Of a stretch of DNA of 27,631 bases, positions 11,055 to 18,774 are shown one piece after another. Source of the DNA: Bacteroidota bacterium (lineage in GTDB: Bacteria; Bacteroidota; Bacteroidia; Flavobacteriales_F; PHOS-HE28); NCBI GenBank assembly GCA_023430325.1, contig JAEZAU010000075.1, positions 1 to 27,631 on the forward strand, read 5' to 3'. The notes beneath the pieces are model-generated. The model saw only the letters and a list, made by a program, of their open reading frames with translations, made no database searches and had not been told where the DNA came from. The first letter of the stretch is position 1, and each line of letters opens with the position of its first letter. The translations under genes and the position numbers were made by a program.

Positions 11055-11588
11055 ATGGCTAACAAGGTCATCTACGCCGTCTACGAAGATCCCGAGCAAC
11101 TGAAGGAAGGGGCAAGAAAGCTCGTCTCCAGCGGAGTTCGCGTGAAGGACGTGTTCTCGCCGTTTCCTGTGCACGGCATCGATCCGATCATCGGAGTAAA
11201 ACGTACCCGCATGGGCATCGTGGCCTTCATGTTCGGCATCACCGGCCTTGCGCTGGCCTCAGTAGGGATCTACTATTTCATGATCTACGACTGGCCGATG
11301 AACATCGGCGGCAAACCGAGCTTCTCCTTCTATCAGAATCTTCCCGCATTCGTTCCAGTGATGTTCGAATTCACCGTGCTATGTGCAGCGCATGGGATGG
11401 TGATCACCTACCTGATCCGTAACAAGACCTTACCTGGAATGCCAGCGCGCAATCCCGATCCGCGCAGTACCGATGACAAGTTCATCATTGAAGTGCGCAC
11501 GGCGGAAAATCATGGCCACGATGCATCCGCCATCGTGGACCTGCTGCGTACCACTCCAGTGTTCGAGATCAACGAACGCCAGTATTGA
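11055..11588 (+). CDS. actD: ACIII subunit ActD (DUF3341)
   Basis: 177 residues. The N-terminal ~55 residues (VIYAVYEDPEQLKEGARKL, VKDVFSPFPVHGIDPIIGVKRTRMG) are the soluble domain of DUF3341/ActD; two membrane helices follow (MGIVAFMFGITGLALASVG and FVPVMFEFTVLCAAHGM, about residues 53-75 and 93-115), with the typical DWPMNIGGKPSFSFYQNLPA loop between them. The C-terminus (FIIEVRT ... FEINERQ) is soluble. It is a structural subunit of ACIII. Length is normal. It lies in the middle of the operon, 4 bp before actE. Confidence 0.95.
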   Translation: MANKVIYAVYEDPEQLKEGARKLVSSGVRVKDVFSPFPVHGIDPIIGVKRTRMGIVAFMFGITGLALASVGIYYFMIYDWPMNIGGKPSFSFYQNLPAFVPVMFEFTVLCAAHGMVITYLIRNKTLPGMPARNPDPRSTDDKFIIEVRTAENHGHDASAIVDLLRTTPVFEINERQY

Positions 11589-11592
11589 AGCC

Positions 11593-12306
11593 ATGAAGAT
11601 CGAACTTGGATCAACCCTTCTCCTGGCTGGAACGGCATTGATGTTGGCATCCTGCACAGCTGAAAATTCCCCTGGCATCGAATACATGCCTGACATGTAC
11701 CGCTCCCCTGCGATCGAGGCCTATGTGGACTATGGCCAGGATCCCTACCACTACTCGGAAGAGCTCGCCGCCGAACAACGCATGCGCCCAAGTGCGCGTG
11801 TGCCTGCTGAAGGAAGCATTCCGTATTCCATGGATACGTCGAAGGCCCGTTTCAACATGCCTTACGATCTGCCGAACAGCGATGAGGGTTATACCTCCTC
11901 GATAGGCCGTACGAATCCGATCCCGATGACCGAGGCATCAGTAGCGCAGGGCAAGATTCTCTATGAGCGGTTCTGCGATCATTGCCATGGAGCGACCGGA
12001 AAGGGGGATGGGCCAGTGGTGAACGTGGGCGGCCATCCGCCACCGACCGCATTCAACGGACCCTTGAAGGATCGCACCCAGGGCCAGATCTTTCATGTGG
12101 TGACCTATGGCAAAGGTGTCATGGGGCCGCATGCACCTCTGCTCACCAAGGAAGAACGCTGGCTGGTGGCCCGCTACGTGAACGTGTTGCAGAACGGAGG
12201 TAAGATGCCGGGTGCTACCGCCACGAGCGATACCACTGCAACGGATACCACGGCAACGGCCGCGCCGGCAGCCACTCCAGCGAACAACCAGACGAACACG
12301 CAATAG
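11593..12306 (+). CDS. actE: ACIII subunit ActE, monoheme cytochrome c lipoprotein
   Basis: 237 residues from ATG 11593; the frame is open to 11473 but that part overlaps actD and is its shadow. The N-terminus MKIELGSTLLLAGTALMLASC is a lipoprotein signal with the acylated Cys at 21. The segment EYMPDMYRSPAIEAYVDYG and SIPYSMDTSKARFNMPYDLPN are typical of ActE. One heme motif CDHCH starts at residue 128 (YERFCDHCHGATGKGDGPVV), with a probable axial Met in GVMGPHAPLL. In the complex ActE passes electrons out to soluble c or to the oxidase. The last ~35 residues are a low-complexity Ala/Thr tail (TDTTATAAPAATPANN), probably a flexible extension. It is followed 5 bp later by actF. Confidence 0.94.
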   Translation: MKIELGSTLLLAGTALMLASCTAENSPGIEYMPDMYRSPAIEAYVDYGQDPYHYSEELAAEQRMRPSARVPAEGSIPYSMDTSKARFNMPYDLPNSDEGYTSSIGRTNPIPMTEASVAQGKILYERFCDHCHGATGKGDGPVVNVGGHPPPTAFNGPLKDRTQGQIFHVVTYGKGVMGPHAPLLTKEERWLVARYVNVLQNGGKMPGATATSDTTATDTTATAAPAATPANNQTNTQ

Positions 12307-12311
12307 CGCAG

Positions 12312-13580
12312 ATGAACTTCACATTCAGCAAAAGGGCAAGAAGCGTCAGCATGATCCTGCTGGTGCTGGGCGCGCTGGCCACCGTGATCGGGATCCTGGG
12401 AGATCATTCGCCACACCATCAGCGCACATGGGCGAACCTGCTGGTCTGCGGCTTCTTCTTCTTCGGCATAAGCCTGGGGGCGCTGTTCTTCTACGCCCTG
12501 CAAAATGCCACCGAGAGCGGTTGGTGGGTGCTGGTACGTCGTGTATACGAAGGAATGATGGGCTATCTGCCGATCGGTGCTATTTCGATCGTGATCGTAT
12601 TGCTCGCCGGCTCATTGCACATCAACCACATCTGGCACTGGATGGACGGTAGGGTGTATCACGAGTACATGATCGGTGAAGGTGATGGAGCGAAATATGT
12701 TGATGAGCCTGTGGATGGAGCTGTGATCAACCCACACTACGATCCGATCATTGCCAACAAGAAGGCGTTCCTCAACCAACCTTTCTTCTGGCTGAGATCC
12801 CTTGTATATCTCGGAGTATTCATCTTCTTTGCCCGTTGGTTCCGCGATCAAAGCCTGCAGATGGACCATATGGATGGGGGATCCCTCACGCGCAAGCATC
12901 TGCTCATGTATCGCCGCTCGGCCCTGTTCCTCGTGCTCTTCGCCGTGTTCAGCAGCACCATGTCCTGGGATTGGATCATGAGCATCGATGTGCACTGGTT
13001 CAGTACACTGTTCGGCTGGTACACCTTCTCAGGCTTCTTTGTAAGCGCAATGACAACGGGTGTGATCCTGGTACTCTACCTCAAGCGGAAGGGATATCTG
13101 CCACAGGTCAATAGCAGTCATATACATGACATGGGGAAATGGGTGTTTGCGATCAGTTTCCTCTGGACCTATCTCTGGTTCAGCCAGTTCATGCTTATCT
13201 GGTACAGCAACATCCCCGAAGAGGTCACATACTTCACCGAACGCATCAATAACTACACATGGTTGCAGTGGACCGTGGTAGGTGTGAACTTCGCATTCCC
13301 GATGCTGCTGTTGATGAGCCGTGATGCCAAACGGAACCCCCGCTTCCTCATCGGTGTAGGCACCATCATCCTGATCGGGCATTGGCTGGATACGATCATG
13401 ATGGTGATGCCGGGCGCTGTTGGCCATGAATTCTTCCATGGCATCGGACTGCTCGAGGCCGGAATGTTCATCGCCTTCCTGGGTCTCTTCATGTATGTTG
13501 TTCTGAACACGCTCACCAAGGCTCCGCTCACTCCGGTCAACCACCCGTATCTGGAAGAAAGCGTACATCACCACATCTGA
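12312..13580 (+). CDS. actF: ACIII subunit ActF, NrfD-like membrane protein
   Basis: 422 residues with about ten membrane helices. Typical ActF features: an N-terminal helix followed by RTWANLLVCGFFFFGISLGA, FFYALQNATESGWWVLVRRV, a long periplasmic loop after HINHIWHWMDG, and SSTMSWDWIMSIDVHWFSTLF. ActF is the second NrfD-like subunit of ACIII, related to ActC; it makes the membrane core and is thought to contribute to proton transfer and to docking of the oxidase. Length is normal. ATG 12312 lies 5 bp after actE; the small membrane peptide gene starts 2 bp after its stop. Confidence 0.94.
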   Translation: MNFTFSKRARSVSMILLVLGALATVIGILGDHSPHHQRTWANLLVCGFFFFGISLGALFFYALQNATESGWWVLVRRVYEGMMGYLPIGAISIVIVLLAGSLHINHIWHWMDGRVYHEYMIGEGDGAKYVDEPVDGAVINPHYDPIIANKKAFLNQPFFWLRSLVYLGVFIFFARWFRDQSLQMDHMDGGSLTRKHLLMYRRSALFLVLFAVFSSTMSWDWIMSIDVHWFSTLFGWYTFSGFFVSAMTTGVILVLYLKRKGYLPQVNSSHIHDMGKWVFAISFLWTYLWFSQFMLIWYSNIPEEVTYFTERINNYTWLQWTVVGVNFAFPMLLLMSRDAKRNPRFLIGVGTIILIGHWLDTIMMVMPGAVGHEFFHGIGLLEAGMFIAFLGLFMYVVLNTLTKAPLTPVNHPYLEESVHHHI

Positions 13581-13582
13581 TC

Positions 13583-13747
13583 ATGATCGAAGCACTATTG
13601 ATCGTATTTGTGATCACGACCGGCATATTGGCCGCCGTACGTGTATGGCAGGTGCATAGGCTGGGTCGTGAACTGGTGAAGGTGCGTACACGGAACTTGA
13701 ACACAACGATCGACCGCAAAGGGCCGAACATTTCGACCGACAGATGA
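13583..13747 (+). CDS. Small single-helix membrane protein between actF and coxB
   Basis: 54 residues, ATG 13583 to TGA 13745-13747. It begins MIEALLIVFVITTGILAAVR, one strong membrane helix, followed by a basic, polar tail (HRLGRELVKVRTRNLN). It starts 2 bp after the actF stop and its stop overlaps the coxB start in an ATGA junction, which points to translational coupling and to a real gene. The helix and the start of its tail resemble the extra N-terminal helix of the CoxB encoded next (LLILIVIVLGIFAVAQLV ... SRLRGKRE), so it could be a partial duplication of the coxB 5' end. It could be a small subunit or linker of the ACIII-oxidase supercomplex. I do not recognise a named family. Confidence 0.72.
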   Translation: MIEALLIVFVITTGILAAVRVWQVHRLGRELVKVRTRNLNTTIDRKGPNISTDR

Positions 13748-15027
13748 TGAAGTTGCTGATATTGATCGTGATCGTACTGGGCATCTTCGCGGTGGCCCAA
13801 CTGGTACGAGTCTATGAGATCACCAGTCGTTTACGCGGCAAGCGCGAAGAGGATATCTCTGCTGCGGACAACCGTATGAACGCGCGCTTGATGTGGCTGT
13901 TCCCGTTCGCCTACTTCACGTTCTTCCTTTGGTTGATCTTCCATTACAAGAACCGCATGCTGCCCGTGGCGGCCAGTGAGCATGGCGTTATGGTGGATCA
14001 GTTGATGGATTTCAATTGGTACATCCTGCTTACGGTGTTCTTCATCACCAACATCCTGCTGTTCTATTTCACTGGCAAGTACGTTTTCGATCGCAACCGC
14101 CGGGCCTACTGGCAGCCACATAACAACAAGCTCGAACTGGCCTGGACGGTGGCCCCCGCTGCAGTGCTGGCGGTGATCATCATCTACGGTCTTACCTCAT
14201 GGAACTCCATCATGACCCCGGCATCGCCTGAGGCTGTTCAAGTTGAGGTCTACGGCAAGCAGTTCGATTGGACCGTACGTTACCCTGGCAAGGACGGTGT
14301 TCTGGGGGCTACTGATTACCGGTTGATCAACGCCACCAATCCGCTCGGGATCGTTACTCCGGAGAGCATCGATGCGCGATTGAAGGAATTGGACGAAAGT
14401 CTTGCAGGGGAACAGGAACTATTGGCACAGCGTAGCCAGGTGCTTCCTTCCGTGAAGGTCGAAGAGATCGAAGAAGGCATTGGATCCATGCAGCGAATGA
14501 AACAGCGCATCATCAATCTGCGCAGCATGATGCAGCAGGACATTCAAGCGAATGGCAACTCCAGTATCTATCTTTCAGGGGCCGATGACATCGTTACGAA
14601 GGAATTCATGCTGCCAGTGCATCATGAAGCGAACATGTTGATCAGGTCACGTGACGTGATCCACAGTGTGTACATTCCGCATATGAGGGCGCAGATGAAC
14701 GCTGTTCCCGGCATGACTACGTATTTCAAATTCACACCCACGATCACCACGGATAGCATGCGTTCGCATGTGATGAAGGATGACGGCTTCGATTACATCC
14801 TGCTCTGCAACAAGATCTGCGGGTCATCGCATTACAACATGCAAATGCCGGTGATAGTGGTGGAACAGGCCGATTATGACAGGTGGTACGCCGAGCAGAT
14901 GGGCAAGCCTTTCCAACCGCCCGCAGGCGCACCGCAGCAGAACATGGAACTGCCCACGCAGCAGGCAGATAGTGCCCAAGTGAAGCAGGAGAATACGCAG
15001 ACCGCGCAAGCGGTGGTCATGAACTGA
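13744..15027 (+). CDS. coxB: Cytochrome c oxidase subunit II (CuA), aa3-type
   Basis: 427 residues, long for subunit II. It has an extra N-terminal helix (residues 2-22), then RLMWLFPFAYFTFFLWLIF, the two usual helices (YILLTVFFITNILLFYFTG and WTVAPAAVLAVIIIYGL), and a cupredoxin domain. CuA ligands are visible: H307 (DVIHSVYIPH) and C355-N-K-I-C359-x3-H363-x2-M366. The usual Glu of the C-S-E-I-C motif is Lys. About 80 residues rich in E, R, L and Q (ESIDARLKELDESLAGEQEL ... MKQRIINLRSMMQQD) interrupt the cupredoxin domain and look like a coiled-coil hairpin; such an insert fits Bacteroidota CoxB as I know it. It accepts electrons from ACIII or cytochrome c and hands them to heme a in CoxA. 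It overlaps the small upstream gene by 4 bp. Confidence 0.95.
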   Translation: MMKLLILIVIVLGIFAVAQLVRVYEITSRLRGKREEDISAADNRMNARLMWLFPFAYFTFFLWLIFHYKNRMLPVAASEHGVMVDQLMDFNWYILLTVFFITNILLFYFTGKYVFDRNRRAYWQPHNNKLELAWTVAPAAVLAVIIIYGLTSWNSIMTPASPEAVQVEVYGKQFDWTVRYPGKDGVLGATDYRLINATNPLGIVTPESIDARLKELDESLAGEQELLAQRSQVLPSVKVEEIEEGIGSMQRMKQRIINLRSMMQQDIQANGNSSIYLSGADDIVTKEFMLPVHHEANMLIRSRDVIHSVYIPHMRAQMNAVPGMTTYFKFTPTITTDSMRSHVMKDDGFDYILLCNKICGSSHYNMQMPVIVVEQADYDRWYAEQMGKPFQPPAGAPQQNMELPTQQADSAQVKQENTQTAQAVVMN

Positions 15028-15043
15028 TCAAGGAATTTTGAAA

Positions 15044-16837
15044 ATGGGTGCAACCGCAGTACATCAAGCCCACCACGCGCACGCAGCGCATCATCACCAC
15101 GAAGAGAGCTTCATTACGAAGTACATCTTTTCGCAGGACCATAAGATGATCGGGAAGCAATTCCTGATAACGGCGATCTTCATGGCGTGGGTGGCGATGA
15201 TCATGTCGATCATCTTCCGACTTCAATTGGCCTGGCCGGGTGAAGGCTTCGCTTTCACGAATTTCTTCCTCGGTGATAAGTGGGCTCCTGGTGGTGTGCT
15301 CGATCCGAACATGTACCTGGCGCTGGTGACCATTCATGGCACCATCATGGTCTTCTTCGTGCTCACGGGGGGGCTTTCCGGCACGTTCGCCAACCTGCTC
15401 ATCCCACTGCAGGTGGGCGCAAGGGACATGGCGAGCGGCTTCCTCAACATGCTTTCCTATTGGTTCTTCTTCATCAGCTGCATAATCATGCTGGCCTCAC
15501 TCTTCATTGAAAGTGGCCCGGCCTCAGGTGGGTGGACAGTTTACCCGCCGCTCAGCGCTCTTCCCCAGGCCATACCCGGCTCTGGCACAGGGATGACCTT
15601 GTGGCTGGTAAGCATGACCTTCTTCATTGCCAGTTCGCTGATCGGCGGTCTGAACTATGTCTCAACCATCCTCAACCTGCGGACCAAGGGAATGAAGATG
15701 ACACGCATGCCTCTTACGGTTTGGGCCCTTTTGGTAACTGCGGTCGTAGGTATTCTGAGCTTCCCGGTGCTGTTGAGCGCCGCATTGTTGCTCTTGATGG
15801 ATCGTTCCATGGGAACGAGCTTCTATTTGAGCGAGATACATGTGGCTGGTGAAGCGCTTGAACATGTCGGTGGCAGTCCGATCCTCTTCCAGCACTTGTT
15901 CTGGTTCCTCGGTCATCCAGAGGTGTATATCGTGATCTTGCCAGCGTTCGGCATCACATCGGAGATCATATCGATCAATGCGCGCAAACCGATCTTCGGT
16001 TACCGCGCCATGATCGGTTCCCTGCTCGCGATCGCATTCCTGAGCTTCATCGTATGGGGGCACCACATGTTCGTTACGGGAATGAATCCGTTCCTGGGCA
16101 GTGTCTTCGTCTTCACCACGTTGCTCATCGCCATTCCATCAGCGGTGAAGGTGTTCAACTACATCACGACCCTTTGGCGGGGTAATATCGTCTTCACACC
16201 GGGAATGCTGTTCTGCGTTGGCTTTGTAGGCACATTCATCGCTGGTGGTCTTACCGGGATCATACTTGCTGATAGCACCTTGGACATCAATGTGCATGAT
16301 ACCTATTTCGTGGTGGCGCACTTCCATATGGTAATGGGCATGAGCGCGATCTTCGGCATGTTCGGTGGCATATACCATTGGTTCCCCAAGATGTTTGGCC
16401 GAATGATGAACACCAAGCTCGGGTATGCGCACTTCTGGGTCACCTTCATCTGTGCGTTCGGTGTGTTCCTGCCCATGCACTTCGTTGGCCTGGCCGGCGC
16501 GCCCCGCCGCTATTACAATTACACTGAATTCCCGATGTTCGATGGGGTCATGGACCTGAACGTGATGATCTCCATTTTCGCGATCATCGGCGGGCTGGCT
16601 CAGATCATCTTCACCTACAACTTCTTCTACAGTGCGATGCGCGGGCCGCGTGCCACGCAAAATCCTTGGCGTGCCAATACCCTGGAGTGGACCACTCCGG
16701 TGGAACACATCCATGGCAACTGGCCTGGTCCTCTCCCGGTGGTCTATCGCTGGCCATATGATTACAGCAAGCCGGGCAAGGAAGAGGATTTCGTGCCGCA
16801 GACCGTGCCGCTCGATCCGAACGAAGAAGAACATTGA
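15044..16837 (+). CDS. coxA: Cytochrome c oxidase subunit I, aa3 (A1-type)
   Basis: 597 residues from ATG 15044, which has GGA 9 bp upstream; an in-frame TTG at 15038 is less likely. About 12 membrane helices. Ligands: low-spin heme His98 (TIHGTIMVFF), CuB His291 with Glu293 and Tyr295 in GHPEVY (the A1-type signature), CuB His340-His341 (WGHHMFVTGMNP), and His426/His428 (AHFHMVMG) for high- and low-spin hemes. The enzyme reduces O2 to water and pumps protons. The N-terminus is His-rich (HQAHHAHAAHHHH), possibly a metal-binding tail. Subunit III and assembly factors are not in this window. It closes the act-cox operon: a strong terminator begins 19 bp after its stop. Confidence 0.96.
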   Translation: MGATAVHQAHHAHAAHHHHEESFITKYIFSQDHKMIGKQFLITAIFMAWVAMIMSIIFRLQLAWPGEGFAFTNFFLGDKWAPGGVLDPNMYLALVTIHGTIMVFFVLTGGLSGTFANLLIPLQVGARDMASGFLNMLSYWFFFISCIIMLASLFIESGPASGGWTVYPPLSALPQAIPGSGTGMTLWLVSMTFFIASSLIGGLNYVSTILNLRTKGMKMTRMPLTVWALLVTAVVGILSFPVLLSAALLLLMDRSMGTSFYLSEIHVAGEALEHVGGSPILFQHLFWFLGHPEVYIVILPAFGITSEIISINARKPIFGYRAMIGSLLAIAFLSFIVWGHHMFVTGMNPFLGSVFVFTTLLIAIPSAVKVFNYITTLWRGNIVFTPGMLFCVGFVGTFIAGGLTGIILADSTLDINVHDTYFVVAHFHMVMGMSAIFGMFGGIYHWFPKMFGRMMNTKLGYAHFWVTFICAFGVFLPMHFVGLAGAPRRYYNYTEFPMFDGVMDLNVMISIFAIIGGLAQIIFTYNFFYSAMRGPRATQNPWRANTLEWTTPVEHIHGNWPGPLPVVYRWPYDYSKPGKEEDFVPQTVPLDPNEEEH

Positions 16838-16851
16838 TCATCTCGCAATAC

Positions 16852-18102
16852 TTAGAGAATGTCCGGGCGATCGACCCGGACATTCTTTTTTCGCGAGATC
16901 AGCAGGATCGATATTCCTACCGGCATCAGGATAGATACGATCAGTAAGTGCAGATAATGACCTGGCATGAGTCCCAAGCCGGCCCAGAAGAAGGTCCCCT
17001 GCAAAAAGAGAAGTACTTCGCTGCCGACTATACCGCAGATCAATAACGTAAGCCCCGTTCGCACGGCCATATTGGAGAGATCCCACCATTTCTGGACAAG
17101 GGCATAGGCCAGCAGCAATGTGGTCATGGTCGCAAGTGTGTTCATGTGAATGAAGCCGATCACGAAATGACGCAGCGTTAGACCGATCATGGCGACATCA
17201 GGAACTGCAACTGCAACTTGGACCAGCACCTTCATTGCCATAGAGAGCAGTGATATGCCGATGAGCACCTTGCTCCACAAGGGGAACCGATCGGCTGCTT
17301 GTTCACGTAACCTCAGTAAGATCCGTAAGGTCCTGATGGCGGCCCATAATTGCAGAAGAACTCCTATGGTCACCGTTGCAAAGACCGTAGGCAACGGTTC
17401 GCTCCAGGCTATGGCTAACGCGTAGGTGAGGATCGCGGAAATGATCCAGAGCGCCAGTGTCAGCCTGTCCAGCCTAAGGTCGAATCCTTGTCTTTCAGCC
17501 CAGCGCACACCGATCGCCATGGCAGCGAACCAGAACCAGCCATTGAACTGGAAATGGAGGAACCATTGAATGGCCCAGTAATAGATCTCATGTGACTGAT
17601 TCCCCGTCCCGATGATGGGACCAATGGCCCACACCCCGGCCGTGGAGGCTATGAACAGGATGATGGACCAACGGGTAAGCGTGCGACTACCACCACGCGG
17701 CCAAGGCTCCGATCGCCGCCATAGCACCCTGAGGATCGCATATCCCAATAGCAGGTGGATGGACGAAGCCGTGATGGAGACTACACCATAGCCCTGGATC
17801 GGAAAAGCAACAAGCATGACGAGAACAACGGCTTGAAGACCCACGAGCAACTTTCTGGCTGCAGGGGAGATCTCTCCTCTTCCACCATCGTGCAACATCG
17901 CCACCACGATCCCTATGAAGACCCAGCCCAGCATGGCCACGTGTGAATGGGCGTGCAGCCATGGCCTGAAACGCACGAACGGGATCTCCCAAAGGAACAT
18001 TCCGCGTAGAAGCGCACCTATGATCGCTGCCAGGAACAGGTCCATCAGTGCGATCATGAACCAGTTGCGTGCACTATTGTCCACCATGGGTGATGGTTTC
18101 AT
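16852..18102 (-). CDS. Polytopic membrane protein, heme-copper oxidase subunit I / NnrS-like
   Basis: 416 residues from ATG 18102; ATG 18087 and TTG 18126 are in frame, but a TAGGTTTG element at 18122-18115 argues for 18102 or 18087. I count about 11-12 helices. Histidines sit in or near helices: H50/H52/H54 (RPWLHAHSHVAMLGWVF), H116 (SSIHLLLGY), H171, H183 (QWFLHFQFNGWFWF), H312/H319 (RHFVIGFIHM) and HYLH near 390. This resembles heme-copper oxidase subunit I and NnrS proteins, but the adjacent His-His of CuB and the HPEVY motif are absent, so it is not a normal oxidase or a canonical NO reductase. Similar HAHSHVA proteins occur in Bacteroidota, in my recollection without known function. Divergent from the nos operon and sharing an FNR-like site with it, it may deal with NO or N2O (inference). 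Confidence 0.75.
   Translation of the reverse strand: MKPSPMVDNSARNWFMIALMDLFLAAIIGALLRGMFLWEIPFVRFRPWLHAHSHVAMLGWVFIGIVVAMLHDGGRGEISPAARKLLVGLQAVVLVMLVAFPIQGYGVVSITASSIHLLLGYAILRVLWRRSEPWPRGGSRTLTRWSIILFIASTAGVWAIGPIIGTGNQSHEIYYWAIQWFLHFQFNGWFWFAAMAIGVRWAERQGFDLRLDRLTLALWIISAILTYALAIAWSEPLPTVFATVTIGVLLQLWAAIRTLRILLRLREQAADRFPLWSKVLIGISLLSMAMKVLVQVAVAVPDVAMIGLTLRHFVIGFIHMNTLATMTTLLLAYALVQKWWDLSNMAVRTGLTLLICGIVGSEVLLFLQGTFFWAGLGLMPGHYLHLLIVSILMPVGISILLISRKKNVRVDRPDIL
16857..16891 (+). terminator. Terminator of the ACIII/cox operon, inside the convergent gene
   Basis: Perfect 11-bp stem GAATGTCCGGG / CCCGGACATTC with loop CGATCGA and six T. It lies wholly inside the last codons of the minus-strand HCO-like gene, whose stop is at 16852-16854, so the stem also encodes that protein's C-terminus (VRVDRPDIL). 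Confidence 0.92.
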
Positions 18103-18114
18103 CAGCGTTATGGG

Positions 18115-18122
18115 CAAACCTA
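18115..18122 (-). promoter_or_regulatory. Putative -7 element for the HCO-like gene
   Basis: TAGGTTTG on the minus strand matches TANNTTTG, 12 bp before ATG 18102. There is no -33 TTTG; the FNR-like palindrome is centred 30 bp upstream of this element, near the place of a class II activator site. Confidence 0.45.
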
Positions 18123-18138
18123 TCAAGTATCATCAAGA

Positions 18139-18158
18139 AATATGATGCCGGTCATATT
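18139..18158. promoter_or_regulatory. FNR/CRP-like palindrome between the HCO-like gene and nos
   Basis: AATATGA-TGCCGG-TCATATT is a perfect 7-bp inverted repeat with a 6-nt spacer and contains TGAT-N4-GTCA. The TGA-N6-TCA core is shared by CRP/FNR-family sites, including FNR and DNR boxes (TTGAT-N4-ATCAA or GTCAA). It lies between divergent promoters and could serve both. Confidence 0.6.
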
Positions 18159-18177
18159 GACTATAACTTAGCCGTAG

Positions 18178-18185
18178 CACTTTTG
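18178..18185 (+). promoter_or_regulatory. Putative -7-like element of the nos operon
   Basis: CACTTTTG differs from TANNTTTG only at the first base. Its centre is 33 bp from the centre of the palindrome at 18139-18158, so that site would fall near -40 of a transcript starting about 18189. The cytochrome gene start is about 65-80 bp further on. Confidence 0.4.
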
Positions 18186-18193
18186 TCCGCCAG

Positions 18194-18215
18194 ATGACCC
18201 GAGATCAAAGGTCAT
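18194..18215. promoter_or_regulatory. Inverted repeat in the nos leader
   Basis: ATGACC (18194-18199) and GGTCAT (18210-18215) are inverted around 10 nt. The 8-mer GGTCATAT occurs here (18210) and in the palindrome upstream (18150), exactly 60 bp apart. Possible second binding site or leader structure; function unknown. Confidence 0.3.
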
Positions 18216-18265
18216 ATCTTCAGGCTGGCAATGATGCCAACAACATCAAAGAAATGATAAAGCAC

Positions 18266-18739
18266 ATGGGATCGAAGAAATTCATTGGAATGGGTGTGGT
18301 CGCACTGGTACTTGCTTTCACTTCCTGCGGAGGCGATGATGGTGCAAAGAAGGAACCAACAGGCCCTCCCGGCGGTGGAGGTGCCCCTGCCGCATCGGAA
18401 GAAGGAAAGAAGAGCGATGACAACATGATCAAGGCCTCTGACATACAACTGGGCGACATCGATCAAGGAATGGTGGATAAGGGGAAGGGCATTTATGACA
18501 TGAAATGCCAGGCCTGCCACAGCACCGGTCCGAACCGCGTTGTTGGACCCGGTTGGAAAGGGATCACAGAGCGTCGCGAACCGCACTGGATCATGAACAT
18601 GATGCTGAATATCGATGTGATGCTCGCCACGGATCCCGAAGCCCAGAAGCAATTGGAGGAATGTCTGGTACGCATGCCGAACCAGGGCCTCAGTAAGGAT
18701 GAAGGAAGAACGGTGCTTGAATTCATGCGCACCCTCTAA
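18266..18739 (+). CDS. c-type cytochrome lipoprotein, first gene of the nos operon
   Basis: 157 residues from ATG 18266; ATG 18254 is an equal alternative and the open frame to 18194 would overlap the leader repeat. The N-terminus MGSKKFIGMGVVALVLAFTSC is a lipoprotein signal (Cys21). A Gly/Pro-rich linker (PTGPPGGGGAPAA) is followed by one class I cytochrome c domain with CQACH at residue 81 (YDMKCQACHSTGPNRVVGPG) and a probable Met ligand in RMPNQG. The size and place fit a monoheme electron carrier for NosZ, like the cytochromes of clade II nos clusters; no nosR, nosG or nosH is present here, so this protein may link ACIII to NosZ (inference). It is 35 bp before nosZ. Confidence 0.88.
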   Translation: MGSKKFIGMGVVALVLAFTSCGGDDGAKKEPTGPPGGGGAPAASEEGKKSDDNMIKASDIQLGDIDQGMVDKGKGIYDMKCQACHSTGPNRVVGPGWKGITERREPHWIMNMMLNIDVMLATDPEAQKQLEECLVRMPNQGLSKDEGRTVLEFMRTL

Positions 18740-18774
18740 CATAGACGACGACGGAACCAAACCCAAAAACGAAG

